Part shown: piece after piece, positions 51,383 through 60,238 of the stretch
Numbering within the stretch: the first letter of the stretch is position 1
Layout of the letters: every line of letters starts with the position of its first letter
DNA from: Desulfotomaculum copahuensis
GTDB lineage: Bacteria; Bacillota; Desulfotomaculia; Desulfotomaculales; Desulfovirgulaceae
Assembly (NCBI RefSeq): GCF_001655685.1
Contig: NZ_LYVF01000013.1
Location: 124,001-188,000 of the forward strand
Length of the DNA: 64,000 nt
Direction of reading: 5' to 3'
Notes under the pieces: model-generated
What the model was told of the DNA's origin: nothing
Seen by the model: the letters and a program-made list of their open reading frames with translations, nothing else
Database searches by the model: none
Made by a program: the position numbers and the translations under genes

Positions 51383-52354
51383 TCAACAAACGGTGTCTTC
51401 GTGAAAACGTTTGCGCAACGCCTTGCCGTTCAAGTAATCGCAGCGCCGGCCCTGACAGGTGTCCAGCGCGGCCAGGCGGGCTTCGATCCGCTGTTTGACC
51501 TGCCACCAGCTCACGCCCCAGTTGGCGAAAAGCACCTTGCCGTAAGGGCCGCGGCCGGCCAGGCGCTGAACCACCACGTCCGGATGCAGGTATTCCAGAA
51601 AGGTCACCGCCCGCTCCACATATTCCTCCAGAGGGATTATCACGAACCCCCCCCGCCGGTACATCTCCCCCAGCACCGTATCCTTGACCACATAAAGGGA
51701 ATGCAGCTTGACATATTCCACCTGCAGCGCGGATAGAATCTTGGCGTTTTCGATTACGTCCTTCATACCGTCACCGGGCAGATTAAGGATCAGGTGCACG
51801 CAGGTGGACAATCCGTATCTCTTAATGCGCAGCACCGCGTCAATAAATTCGGCCAGGGTGTGACCGCGGTTGACCTGCAGCAGGGTATGGTAGTTCACCG
51901 TCTGCAGGCCCAGCTCGATGTTGATGTCCAGCTGATGTTCCCGCGCCGTGACGGCCAGAAAATCCAGGTAACGGTCGCTGACGCAGTCCGGGCGGGTGGA
52001 TATGGCGATGCCCACCGTATCTCCGCCGCCGGCGGCTGCCCGTATATATTCCCGGAAGCGGTCAAAGGGCAGGTAAGTGTTGGTAAAGGCCTGAAAGTAG
52101 ACGATAAATTTCTGCGCCTTGTAGCGCCGGCGGAAATATTCCCGGTTGGCGGCCAGTTGCTCCTGCACGGTCAGGCTGTCCGGCAGGCACTCGAAACCGG
52201 CTCCCTGCTCGTCACAAAAGATGCATCCGCCCGTCCCCGACGTACCGTCCCGGTTGGGGCAGGTGCCGGGCAAATTCACCGGCAGCTTGTACACCTTGCC
52301 GCCAAATTTATGCTGCAGGTAGCGGGAATAGACCCGGTAACGCTCTTCAGACAA
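51383..52354 (-). CDS. Radical SAM protein of the YhcC type
   Basis: 323 aa from the TTG at 52354, behind AGAGGTGG. The cluster region is CPNRDGTSGTGGCIFC near residues 33-48, longer than the plain CxxxCxxC and typical of YhcC/TIGR01212 proteins. FQAFTNTYLPF, STRPDCVSDRYLD and ELGLQTVNYHTL follow. Substrate unknown; related Elp3-like enzymes modify tRNA. Confidence 0.88.
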   Translation of the reverse strand: MSEERYRVYSRYLQHKFGGKVYKLPVNLPGTCPNRDGTSGTGGCIFCDEQGAGFECLPDSLTVQEQLAANREYFRRRYKAQKFIVYFQAFTNTYLPFDRFREYIRAAAGGGDTVGIAISTRPDCVSDRYLDFLAVTAREHQLDINIELGLQTVNYHTLLQVNRGHTLAEFIDAVLRIKRYGLSTCVHLILNLPGDGMKDVIENAKILSALQVEYVKLHSLYVVKDTVLGEMYRRGGFVIIPLEEYVERAVTFLEYLHPDVVVQRLAGRGPYGKVLFANWGVSWWQVKQRIEARLAALDTCQGRRCDYLNGKALRKRFHEDTVC

Positions 52355-52497
52355 GGCAGGCCACCTCTTGCGATTAATCTTACCACAAACACCGGCCACG
52401 GACCAGGGGTTTGACAGGATGCCGCCGGCGTATTATGTTATTTTCAATGCCGGCTGAGAACTGAACGGCCGGCCAAAATGGATGCGGGGGTGGGAAA

Positions 52498-52632
52498 ATG
52501 TCCCGGGTGGACAAACTGGTACGGGAAATAGAAGCACTGTCCCTGGAGGAAGCAAAGGAACTGTTCGACCACCTGGCGGATACGCTTGATCTGCTGGGGT
52601 GGTTCAAGCTGAACGAAGTGATTTTTCCGTAA
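52498..52632 (+). CDS. Small acidic helical protein (44 aa)
   Basis: ATG at 52498 with GGGGGTGGG immediately upstream. MSRVDKLVREIEALSLEEA, then KELFDHLADTLDLLGWFKLN, reads as one amphipathic helix with regular heptad-like leucines. The codon use is that of a real gene. It is the only plus-strand frame in this region. Function unknown. Confidence 0.5.
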   Translation: MSRVDKLVREIEALSLEEAKELFDHLADTLDLLGWFKLNEVIFP

Positions 52633-52707
52633 ACAGGGCATGGCGGCGCCGCGGAACCTTACCGGCGCCGCCCGGGTTCAGCGGGGGTAAACGAGTCCAA
52701 AGCGCTT

Positions 52708-52902
52708 TCAGGAGTTTTTCCGTTTCGTCGAAAGCAAAACGCCGCCAACGCCGATGTTATCGGGATCATTCTCGTGCACAAAGACCACAAAAGCCTGTTC
52801 GGGAATTTTGGTCACTTCACTGGCCGCCCGGGTGAACCGTTCCACCAGTTCCTGTTTTTGTTCCCTACTCAAAGTTGAACCCTCAAAAGTGATTACCGGC
52901 AC
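52708..52902 (-). CDS. 4-oxalocrotonate tautomerase family protein
   Basis: 64 aa from the GTG at 52902, which puts the catalytic proline at position 2 (PVITFEG) after Met removal; AAGGGGGA precedes it. LSREQKQELVERFTRAASEV and VFVHENDPDNIGVGG are the usual blocks of this small beta-alpha-beta family. It overlaps the stop of the upstream signalling gene by 10 bp. Substrate unknown. Confidence 0.85.
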   Translation of the reverse strand: MPVITFEGSTLSREQKQELVERFTRAASEVTKIPEQAFVVFVHENDPDNIGVGGVLLSTKRKNS

Positions 52903-54677
52903 GTCAAGTCCCCCTTGTCGCAATTATGTACAACCTGATCGTTGTCCTGTTCCACGCTGTTTATGCAAACCGCCCCGGACGGACAGGCGGCCACGCAGTC
53001 CCGGCACCCCTGACAGGCCTGCGCGTTGGCTACAACGGCCCTGCCTTCCGCCATGGCAAAAACAGCCGGCTCCGCCGGGCAGATTAACACGCAGTTGCCG
53101 CAACCGACGCATCTTTTCCCGTCGACCAGCGGGTGGATGACCGTTTTCCCCTGTTTGCGCGCATAGTAGCGCTGCTTGTCCACGTACATGGCCGCGTCGG
53201 CACGGGTCAGCAGAGTGGCCAGCGCATCCGGTTCACCGGCGGTGGCGGCGCCCAGGGCCAGGCTGAGGCGAAATTCCTCCTGCGGATGCTCGCGGTTCCA
53301 CTGTTTGATTTGATGGCGCAGCCGCGAAAGAACGGTCCTGGCCCCGGTGGCGTCCACACCGGGCAGAAGCAGGACCATTTCATCGCCACCGTAACGGAAG
53401 GCCAGTTCATGCCGCCGCACGGACCGGCGGATTACCCGGGCGGCGGCCTTGAGCAGGCGGTCCCCGGCCGCATGGCCGAACTTATCGTTGACAGTTTTCA
53501 AACCGTTCGCGTCAACCATAATCATACTGACGGGCATTTTAAAACCGGCGCTGTCTTCTTTTGTCAAATACTCGAAATAATTGCGGTTGTACAAACCGGT
53601 AAGCGTATCCCGGCAGGCCATGCCCTCCGTCAACCGGTAGCGCAGCGAACGGGTTACGGCCGATTCGGCCAGGGCGGCAAACTTTTTCAGCAAATCCATC
53701 TCCTCATAGGAAAAAGGTTTGCCGGAAAAGCGATGGGCAATCAGCACACCGGCGCACCGCCCGTCCGATACCAGCGGCAGTGCGGCCTCCGCAGCGGCGC
53801 CGGGCAGCAGGAGTTCATCAAACCGTGATTCCGGGGCTGGCTTTGCATCGTCTCCAGTCACGGCCAAAGCGAGCCGGGGCGCGTTCAACCGGCATTCCCC
53901 GCCGGCCGCCGCCCGGCAGCCGTTCACCACCGCCAGGATATTTTTATCGGACAGGACGGCTTCTTTTTCCGGCGGATACCCGGTAAGCACCCGCTCCAAA
54001 ACAGCCGGCGGCTCCCCGGTGACCAGAAAAATCCCGCCCGCCTGCAAACCGGCCGCCGGCCCGGCCATGCGCAAGACACTGGCCAGAATATCCCCGGTGT
54101 CCAAGCTGGCGTTGACATCACGGGCGGTTTCAAACAGAACCTTCATTTCCTGTAACGATTTTTCCAGTGCCTTCTGCAGCAGTTCCCGTTCAGTCACGTC
54201 CCTGGCGATTACAGCTATGCCCTGATAGACGCCGCTGATCATCACCGGGGCATAATAGTTTTCCACATACCGGCCCTGCCTTTTGATCACCCGGTGCCAC
54301 CGGCCATGGGCGGCGGACGCCATCCCGGCCAGGCGCCTGCGTACTTTATCGTACAGCGCGGGCGGATGGCAGTCAAAAACCGACCCGCCGGGCTCCCCGC
54401 AGGAAAGCCCGAGCAACTGGCCGGCCATCCCACTGCAAAATATAATCCGGCCCTCCGGATCGAACCAGATAATTCCTTCATGCAGCACTTCCAACAACCG
54501 GCCGAATAATTCCGTCGATATCACCCTTGTGCCCGGCCCGGCGAAAAAGCTCTCGGCCCGTCCCACCACAACCGGTATTTCGCTCCTTTCGGGCTGGATT
54601 TTCCCGGTCAATGCCGGTCGAAAAACGGCCAACCGGCCGCCGGCCGGCCCTATTCCCGGAATTGCCGCCGCAATCAT
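52893..54677 (-). CDS. PAS-GAF-GGDEF diguanylate cyclase with a C-terminal two-[4Fe-4S] ferredoxin domain
   Basis: 594 aa, no membrane segment. PAS at about 55-165 (HEGIIWFDPEGRIIFCSG, then a DCHPPALYDKV stretch and IAVIARDVTERE). GAF-like domain at about 185-345. The GGDEF domain (about 350-505) has DTLTGLYNRNYF, the VDANGLKTVNDKFGH site and RYGGDEM, so it is probably active. The C-terminus adds CVGCGNCVLICP (Cys 523, 526, 529, 533) and CQGCRDCVAACP (Cys 555, 558, 561, 565), like a bacterial 2[4Fe-4S] ferredoxin. An iron-sulfur redox input or electron-transfer link to c-di-GMP output is inferred. ATGA coupling with the gene before it. Confidence 0.85.
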   Translation of the reverse strand: MIAAAIPGIGPAGGRLAVFRPALTGKIQPERSEIPVVVGRAESFFAGPGTRVISTELFGRLLEVLHEGIIWFDPEGRIIFCSGMAGQLLGLSCGEPGGSVFDCHPPALYDKVRRRLAGMASAAHGRWHRVIKRQGRYVENYYAPVMISGVYQGIAVIARDVTERELLQKALEKSLQEMKVLFETARDVNASLDTGDILASVLRMAGPAAGLQAGGIFLVTGEPPAVLERVLTGYPPEKEAVLSDKNILAVVNGCRAAAGGECRLNAPRLALAVTGDDAKPAPESRFDELLLPGAAAEAALPLVSDGRCAGVLIAHRFSGKPFSYEEMDLLKKFAALAESAVTRSLRYRLTEGMACRDTLTGLYNRNYFEYLTKEDSAGFKMPVSMIMVDANGLKTVNDKFGHAAGDRLLKAAARVIRRSVRRHELAFRYGGDEMVLLLPGVDATGARTVLSRLRHQIKQWNREHPQEEFRLSLALGAATAGEPDALATLLTRADAAMYVDKQRYYARKQGKTVIHPLVDGKRCVGCGNCVLICPAEPAVFAMAEGRAVVANAQACQGCRDCVAACPSGAVCINSVEQDNDQVVHNCDKGDLTCR

Positions 54678-55300
54678 TCCCCGCCTTCCATCGCCCCAGC
54701 CTGCCGGGCCAGTTCCGACAACTGGCGCAGTTCCTCCGCCGCCGGCACATCCCCGGCCAGGGCGAGCACCGTCTCAATCAGCAACCGGGCGCGCCGGATT
54801 TCGTTTTGCGTCAGCATGTCCCGGACCACCCGGATCAGACAGCTTTCCACTTCCGGGTGCTCGCGGCGCAGGGACTGGCAGAGCTTCACCGCCCGCAGCA
54901 GCGCCTCGTGTGCCTCCGGCCACCAGCGCCGGTCCGCGCAAAGCAGGGCGCAGTCCAGATGAGCGCGGATGGCCAGCATGGCGTGTGCTTCCTCCCGGTA
55001 GGCGTCCCACAGGTAATGGGCGTAGCGGGCGCGCAAAATCGGATTGGCGGCGCCGGCGGCCCGCCGCTCGAAATAGGCCCGGGATTCAGCCGGCAGTTCA
55101 CGGAACGGCGAAAAACACCGGCAACCGGGTTTTTCCGGTGCCTCCCGGCGGGCGCGGAACAGGACCGTTTCCCATTGCATCTGGCAGAGCAGTGACTTAT
55201 TTCCACCCTGCCGGCATTGCTCAACCAGTTGATGAATCTTTGACGCAACATTCTGACGGCAATTTTGCCGCTCCGGCGCTTCCTTCAAAACGGTCATCAA
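54674..55300 (-). CDS. Hypothetical all-helical protein, coupled to the diguanylate cyclase gene
   Basis: 208 aa, charged and helical, with TPR-like patterns (AHYLWDAYREEAHAMLAIRAHLDCALL and AEELRQLSELARQAGA). It has several cysteines but no metal motif. Its stop overlaps the start of the PAS-GGDEF-ferredoxin gene, so the two are probably made together. No family recognised. Confidence 0.6.
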   Translation of the reverse strand: MMTVLKEAPERQNCRQNVASKIHQLVEQCRQGGNKSLLCQMQWETVLFRARREAPEKPGCRCFSPFRELPAESRAYFERRAAGAANPILRARYAHYLWDAYREEAHAMLAIRAHLDCALLCADRRWWPEAHEALLRAVKLCQSLRREHPEVESCLIRVVRDMLTQNEIRRARLLIETVLALAGDVPAAEELRQLSELARQAGAMEGGE

Positions 55301-55681
55301 ACATCGCCTCCGGCACCATGATGACAGTAATCATGCCGCTTCCACCTATATTTTATCAGCAGCGGTATTAATTTTCAAGCCGGCAAAGGGCGGATTCCGT
55401 TCCTCCGGATGATGATCCGCCACGGCTCCGGGCCGGTATGTCAACGGCCGGACCACCCCGCCCGGCAAGGCCAGACAACACCGGGGGCGGGTCTTTTTAC
55501 CGGCCCGCCCCCGGTGTTGAAGCAAAAAATATGCGTATTCAAGCGTTCAACCCGGCGACGATGCCGCCCGGCCTTTTGTCTGTTCAGCGCCGGACGGGAA
55601 AACCTTTTCGTTCGCAGCACCCCGCCGCCGCGCGGCAAACGGGTGGTGAAATGAGCGCCGGCGTCCGGTTCCCGGCACCGG
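55301..55681. other. Non-coding gap with a long perfect hairpin
   Basis: 381 bp without a convincing gene. CAACACCGGGGGCGGG (55476-55491) pairs perfectly with CCCGCCCCCGGTGTTG (55504-55519) across a 12-nt loop. There is no T-run in the right place for a standard terminator of fchA. It may still stop or stabilise the transcript. Confidence 0.6.
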
Positions 55682-56314
55682 TTACTTCATTCTCTCTTCC
55701 ACCACGGCCACGGCCGCTTCCTTGAGCCGTTTGGCTTCGGTCACGAGGGATGCCTTTTCGGCCAGCACTTTGCTTACATAATCCTGGTCCTTGACCATCG
55801 GTATGTTGATATCGGCGCTCAAAAGCACCGCGTTGACGGCGGCCTCGCAGATGTAGGCGGCCACGCCGGCGTCGCTGATGGCCATCTTGTTGCCGATCTT
55901 GGACAGCTTTTCGGTAATCACCAGCGCCTCCAGCAGGGTGCGGGCAATCTCCACCGGCGTGTCGGTAGCTGTTTTAAGCGCCTTTTGCATCAACTCTTCC
56001 CGCCGGGCCTTTTCCTCGTCCGTGTTCTTGGGCAAGCGGTAAACTTCCATAAACTTGCCGAAGGCGGCGATGTCGGCGGAGACCATTTTTTCCAGCTTGT
56101 TGATAATGAAATAGGCCGCGCCGGTGATTTCTTTGACCTGTGGTTCCACATCGGCAAACTTGGGCTTGCCCACGGTCAGATTGCCCACCATGGCCGTCAT
56201 GGCCACGCCCAGCGCGCCCACCAGGGCGGAAACACTGCCGCCGCCCGGGGTCGGGGCGTCGGAGGCGGCCACGGCCACCACCTTGCGGTAAGGAAAATCA
56301 AATATTTCACTCAC
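55682..56314 (-). CDS. fchA: Formimidoyltetrahydrofolate cyclodeaminase-family protein (FchA)
   Basis: 210 aa, GTG start after GAGGTG. SDAPTPGGGSVSALVGALGVAMTAMVGNL is the FTCD/FchA signature, and PVEIARTLLEALVITEKL plus GNKMAISDAGVAAYI complete the fold. It turns formimino-tetrahydrofolate into methenyl-tetrahydrofolate and ammonia, and is known from purine- and glycine-fermenting Clostridia. folD, encoding the next step, lies just upstream, which supports a one-carbon role. Confidence 0.92.
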   Translation of the reverse strand: MSEIFDFPYRKVVAVAASDAPTPGGGSVSALVGALGVAMTAMVGNLTVGKPKFADVEPQVKEITGAAYFIINKLEKMVSADIAAFGKFMEVYRLPKNTDEEKARREELMQKALKTATDTPVEIARTLLEALVITEKLSKIGNKMAISDAGVAAYICEAAVNAVLLSADINIPMVKDQDYVSKVLAEKASLVTEAKRLKEAAVAVVEERMK

Positions 56315-56571
56315 TTATAAAACACCTCACACAAAAACTGATTTTTACAATTCCCGCGGCCCGGCGGTTCCGGACCGCACGGTAATTCCGGCTTGCTCAG
56401 GAAACACCGTCCCAATGGGTGCCGGGGTTGTCATGTCATCCGGTGGAACTGAACCGGCCGCAAAATCCGTCAGTATCGCACGGCGTGCCCGGACGGTCAT
56501 GCCGTCCGGCGGGGATTACGGTAAAAAACGTTCAACCGGTCCATCCGTTGGCACCGGCGGCGCAAGAGGCG

Positions 56572-57423
56572 CTATTTTTTCTGCTGCAGCTTGATTGCTT
56601 TGAGCACGTTCTTCTGGATCAGCACGGTGGTCAGGCTGCCCACACCGCCGGGCACGGGCGAGATGGCCCCGGCCACTTCCTTGGCGTTTTCAAAGTCCAC
56701 GTCGCCGCAGATGCCATTTTCCAGCTGGTTGATGCCGGCGTCCACCACCACGGCGCCCGGTTTGATCATGTCGGCCTTGATCATCTTCGCCCGGCCCACG
56801 GCGGCGATGAGCACATCCGCCTGGCGGGTGTGATAGCCCAGATCCGCCGTCTTGGTATGGCAGACGGTGACGGTGGCGTTCTGGTTGAGCAGCATGAAGA
56901 CCAGCGGTTTGCCCACGGTTTCGCCGCGGCCCACGATGACGGCGTTTTTGCCCTTGAGCTCGATGCCGCTTCTGAGCATGATTTCAATGCAGCTCTGCGG
57001 GGTGGCCGGGAACAGCCCGTCGCCGCCGCTCAAAATATAGCCCCGGTTGATCGGGTGCACGCCGTCCACGTCCTTGACCGGCAACACGGCTTCCAGCACC
57101 CGCTGCTTGCTCATATGCTTGGGCAGGGGCAGTTCGATCATAATCCCGTGCACGCTTTCGTCTTTATTCAGACGATCGATCAAAGCCAGCAACTCTTCCT
57201 CGGCGGCGGTGCCGGGCAGGGTGAACAGTTCGAATTCAATACCCACGTTGCCGCAGGACTTTTCCTTGGAACGGGCGTAAACCACCGAGGCCGGATCGTC
57301 CCCGGCCAGCACCACGGCCAGTTTGGGCACGATGCCGTTTTCCCGCAGTTGGGCCACTTCGGCCTTGATTTCTTCCCGGATCTGAGCCGCTACCTTTTTA
57401 CCGTCGATCAATGTGGCTGCCAT
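56572..57423 (-). CDS. folD: Methylenetetrahydrofolate dehydrogenase/methenyl cyclohydrolase
   Basis: 283 aa from the ATG at 57423, with GGGGGAGG upstream. An in-frame extension of 47 residues crosses the solo repeat end and is excluded. VVLAGDDPASVVYARSKEKSCGNVGIE carries the active-site Tyr and Lys, GIMIELPLPKHM follows, and GRGETVGKPLVFMLLNQNATVTVCH is the NADP site. It interconverts methylene-, methenyl- and formyl-tetrahydrofolate. It sits between xseA and fchA. Confidence 0.96.
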   Translation of the reverse strand: MAATLIDGKKVAAQIREEIKAEVAQLRENGIVPKLAVVLAGDDPASVVYARSKEKSCGNVGIEFELFTLPGTAAEEELLALIDRLNKDESVHGIMIELPLPKHMSKQRVLEAVLPVKDVDGVHPINRGYILSGGDGLFPATPQSCIEIMLRSGIELKGKNAVIVGRGETVGKPLVFMLLNQNATVTVCHTKTADLGYHTRQADVLIAAVGRAKMIKADMIKPGAVVVDAGINQLENGICGDVDFENAKEVAGAISPVPGGVGSLTTVLIQKNVLKAIKLQQKK

Positions 57424-57480
57424 AATGTCCTCCCCCTTGTTTTTTAAATGTTTTGAAACCAGCCCCGCTGAAAATATGAT

Positions 57481-57521
57481 GGCCGCACACTGCCGTTTCA
57501 ATGCCCCGGTCCGGCGAAAAA
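57481..57521. repeat. Solo left end of the dispersed TIR repeat
   Basis: GGCCGCAC, then TCAATGC, CCGGTCCG and CGAAA match the left end of the 41813 element at about three quarters of positions. No matching right end occurs before xseA, so it is a truncated copy. Confidence 0.5.
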
Positions 57522-57556
57522 CCCGCCTGCCGCGCAATAAATCAAACCGTGACGGC

Positions 57557-57585
57557 ACGGGCAATAACGGTTGGTTATTGCCCGT
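57557..57585. other. Stem-loop between xseA and folD
   Basis: ACGGGCAATAAC-GGTTG-GTTATTGCCCGT, a perfect 12-bp stem with a 5-nt loop, 22 bp past the xseA stop. No T-tract follows, so it is probably an mRNA-end or processing structure. Confidence 0.5.
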
Positions 57586-57607
57586 TAGCCTTTGCCGCTG
57601 CCATACC

Positions 57608-58810
57608 TTACTCCGGGAAGCTTTCCTCCACCAGGCAGCGCAGCCGGCCCCGGTGCAGCTTCACCTGCACCGCTTCCCCGGCTGCCACCACCGCGGCGTC
57701 ACTGACCACCGCCCGTCCCGGCGCGGAGCAGATGCTGTAGCCCCGGGCCAGGGTGGCCAGCGGACTCAAGGCCTGCAGGCGCCCGGCCAGGACGCCCAGA
57801 CGGTGCCGGTGCCGGATGAGGCCCTGTCCGGCGGCACGCTCAAGGCGCCGGCGCAAATCATCCACCATCTGCCCGCGTGTACCGCAGATCACTTCCACCG
57901 GCCGGCGCATCACCCGCTGCCGGCAGTTTTCCAGCCGCCGGCGGCCGCCGGTGATCTTTTCCTGCACGGCCCGGCGCAGGCGTAACTTTAGCATGTCCAG
58001 CCGCCCGGCCATTTCCTCGCGCACGGGCACCACCAGTTCGGCGGCCGCCGAAGGGGTGGCCGCACGCACATCGGCCACCAGGTCGGCAATGGTATAGTCG
58101 GTTTCGTGGCCGACGGCGGATATCACCGGCACGCCGGAAAGAAAAATGCTGCGGGCGACCACCTCGGTGTTGAAAGCCCACAATTCCTCCAGCGAACCGC
58201 CGCCCCGCCCGGTAATAATCACGTCAATGGGTCCGCACCGGTTGAGCCACTGAATGGCCCGGGCGATCTCCCGGGGCGCCGCCTCCCCCTGCACCGCCAC
58301 GGGGGTGAAAACAATCTCCACCCCCGGCCAGCGCCGGCCGATAATGCGCACCATGTCCCGCAGCACCGCCCCGGTGGGCGATGTGACAATGCCGATGCGC
58401 CGGGGCAAAAGGGGCGGTTTCTTTTTATGCCGGGAATCAAAAAGCCCCTCGGCGGCCAGCTTTTGCTTCAACTGCTCGAAGGCGGTCCAGAGGGTGCCCG
58501 CGCCGTCCGGCTCCATTTCCTCGACGTAGAGCTGGTATGTACCGTCCCGTTCATAAAGGGACACATAGCCCCGGATGCGCACGGCCATGCCGTCCGCCGG
58601 CGCGAACAACAGCCGGCGGGCGCGGGAACGGAACATCACGGCCCGGACGGCGCAGGACCGATCCTTGAGGGTGAAATAAAGGTGGCCGCTGGCCGCCTGC
58701 TTGAAGTTGGACAGTTCCCCCTTCACCCACAGGCTGGCCAGCAGCGGATCATTTTCCAGCAGTTCCTTGACATAACCGGTCAGTTCGCTGACCGAGAGCA
58801 AACGCATCAA
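57608..58810 (-). CDS. xseA: Exodeoxyribonuclease VII large subunit
   Basis: 400 aa; the start could be the ATG at 58807. The N-terminal OB-fold (SVSELTGYVKELLENDPLLASLWVKGELSNFKQAASGHLYFTLKD) is followed by the catalytic core with GIVTSPTGAVLRDMVRII, DVIITGRGGGSLEELWAFN and SAVGHETDYTIADLVADVRAATPSAAAEL, then a coiled coil. It degrades single-stranded DNA with XseB. Confidence 0.95.
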   Translation of the reverse strand: MMRLLSVSELTGYVKELLENDPLLASLWVKGELSNFKQAASGHLYFTLKDRSCAVRAVMFRSRARRLLFAPADGMAVRIRGYVSLYERDGTYQLYVEEMEPDGAGTLWTAFEQLKQKLAAEGLFDSRHKKKPPLLPRRIGIVTSPTGAVLRDMVRIIGRRWPGVEIVFTPVAVQGEAAPREIARAIQWLNRCGPIDVIITGRGGGSLEELWAFNTEVVARSIFLSGVPVISAVGHETDYTIADLVADVRAATPSAAAELVVPVREEMAGRLDMLKLRLRRAVQEKITGGRRRLENCRQRVMRRPVEVICGTRGQMVDDLRRRLERAAGQGLIRHRHRLGVLAGRLQALSPLATLARGYSICSAPGRAVVSDAAVVAAGEAVQVKLHRGRLRCLVEESFPE

Positions 58811-58828
58811 AGTAATTTTACCGGCCCC

Positions 58829-60238
58829 TTATTTGTTTTTGTTCATCAAATAATCGTGGATGGAGTTGGCCGCCACCCGGCCGGCACCCATGGCCAGGAT
58901 TACTGTGGCTGCGCCGGTGACCACGTCGCCGCCGGCATAAACGCCCGGCTTGGAAGTGGCGCCCGTTTCCAGGTTGGCCACGATGTTGCCCTTCTTGCCC
59001 AACTCCAGACCTTTAGTGGTCCGGGGCACCAGCGGGTTGGGACCCTGCCCGATGGCCACCACCACCGTATCCACTTCCATGGTGAATTCGGAACCCTCGA
59101 TGGGCACCGGCCGGCAGCGCCCGGAAGCGTCCGGCTCGCCCAGTTCGTACTTGATGCAGCGCATCGCTTTGACCCAACCGTTTTCGTCGGCGATGATCTC
59201 CGTCGGACTGGTCAGCAGGGCGAACTTGACCCCTTCTTCAATGGCATGCTCCACTTCCTCGTGCCGCGCCGGCAATTCCTTCTCCGACCGGCGGTAGACA
59301 ATCCAGGATTCTTCCGCGCCCAGGCGCAGCGCGGTGCGCGCGCCGTCCATGGCCACGTTGCCGCCGCCGAGCACGGCCACCTTTTTGCCCACTTTGATCG
59401 GCGTGTCGCACTCCGGGAAGCAGTAGGCCTTCATCAAATTGGTCCGGGTGAGAAACTCGTTGGCGGAATAAACGCCGCAGGAGTTTTCCCCGGGGATGCC
59501 CATGAAATGGGGCAGGCCGGCGCCGGTGCCGATGTATACGGCGTCGAAGCCCTCTTCTTCCATCAATTCGTCCACGGTGGCGAACTTGCCCACCACGGCG
59601 TTGGTTTCAATATGCACGCCCAGCTTTTTCAGGTTCTCCACTTCCGCCTGGACCACCTTCTTGGGCAGACGGAATTCGGGAATGCCGTACATGAGCACGC
59701 CGCCGGCCACATGCAGCGCTTCAAAGATGGTTACGTCGTGCCCCTTCTTGGCCAGGTCGGCCGCACAGGTCAAGCCGGAAGGACCGGAACCGACGATGGC
59801 CACTTTGAAACCGGTGGGCGGCGCCACCGCCGGCGCCTCCACGCCCCGGGCCAGTTCCCAGTCGGCGCAGAAGCGTTCCAGGCGGCCGATAGCCACGGGC
59901 TGGTATTTCTTGCCCATGGTGCAGTATTTCTCGCACTGGTTCTCCTGCGGACAGACCCGGCCGCAGACCGCCGGCAGGGCATTCTTTTCCTTGATTTTCC
60001 TGATCGCGCCGGCAAAGTCGCGTTCGGCGACCAGTTTGATAAACTGGGGGATGAGCACTTCCACCGGGCAACCCTGGCGGCAGGGCTCCTTCTTGCACTG
60101 CAGGCAGCGCTGGGCTTCCGCCACGGCGGTTTCCTCGTCGTAACCCAGGGCCACCTCATTAAAATTATGCGCCCGTTCCACCGGATCCTGTGCGGGCATG
60201 GGATGCTTTTCCGGAATGATCTGTTTCTTTTCAGCCAT
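58829..60238 (-). CDS. nfnB: NfnB-type FAD/[4Fe-4S] oxidoreductase (glutamate synthase small-subunit family)
   Basis: 469 aa from the ATG at 60238, which overlaps the nfnA stop by one base. The N-terminal cluster domain has CLQCKKEPCRQGCP and CGRVCPQENQCEKYC. Two nucleotide-binding GxGxxG sites follow: VAIVGSGPSGLTCAADLAKKG (FAD) and VAVLGGGNVAMDGARTALRLGA (NADPH). VYAGGDVVTGAATVILAMGAGR closes it. It forms the flavin-bifurcating NADH-dependent ferredoxin:NADP oxidoreductase with NfnA, linking ferredoxin, NADH and NADPH pools. Confidence 0.92.
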   Translation of the reverse strand: MAEKKQIIPEKHPMPAQDPVERAHNFNEVALGYDEETAVAEAQRCLQCKKEPCRQGCPVEVLIPQFIKLVAERDFAGAIRKIKEKNALPAVCGRVCPQENQCEKYCTMGKKYQPVAIGRLERFCADWELARGVEAPAVAPPTGFKVAIVGSGPSGLTCAADLAKKGHDVTIFEALHVAGGVLMYGIPEFRLPKKVVQAEVENLKKLGVHIETNAVVGKFATVDELMEEEGFDAVYIGTGAGLPHFMGIPGENSCGVYSANEFLTRTNLMKAYCFPECDTPIKVGKKVAVLGGGNVAMDGARTALRLGAEESWIVYRRSEKELPARHEEVEHAIEEGVKFALLTSPTEIIADENGWVKAMRCIKYELGEPDASGRCRPVPIEGSEFTMEVDTVVVAIGQGPNPLVPRTTKGLELGKKGNIVANLETGATSKPGVYAGGDVVTGAATVILAMGAGRVAANSIHDYLMNKNK

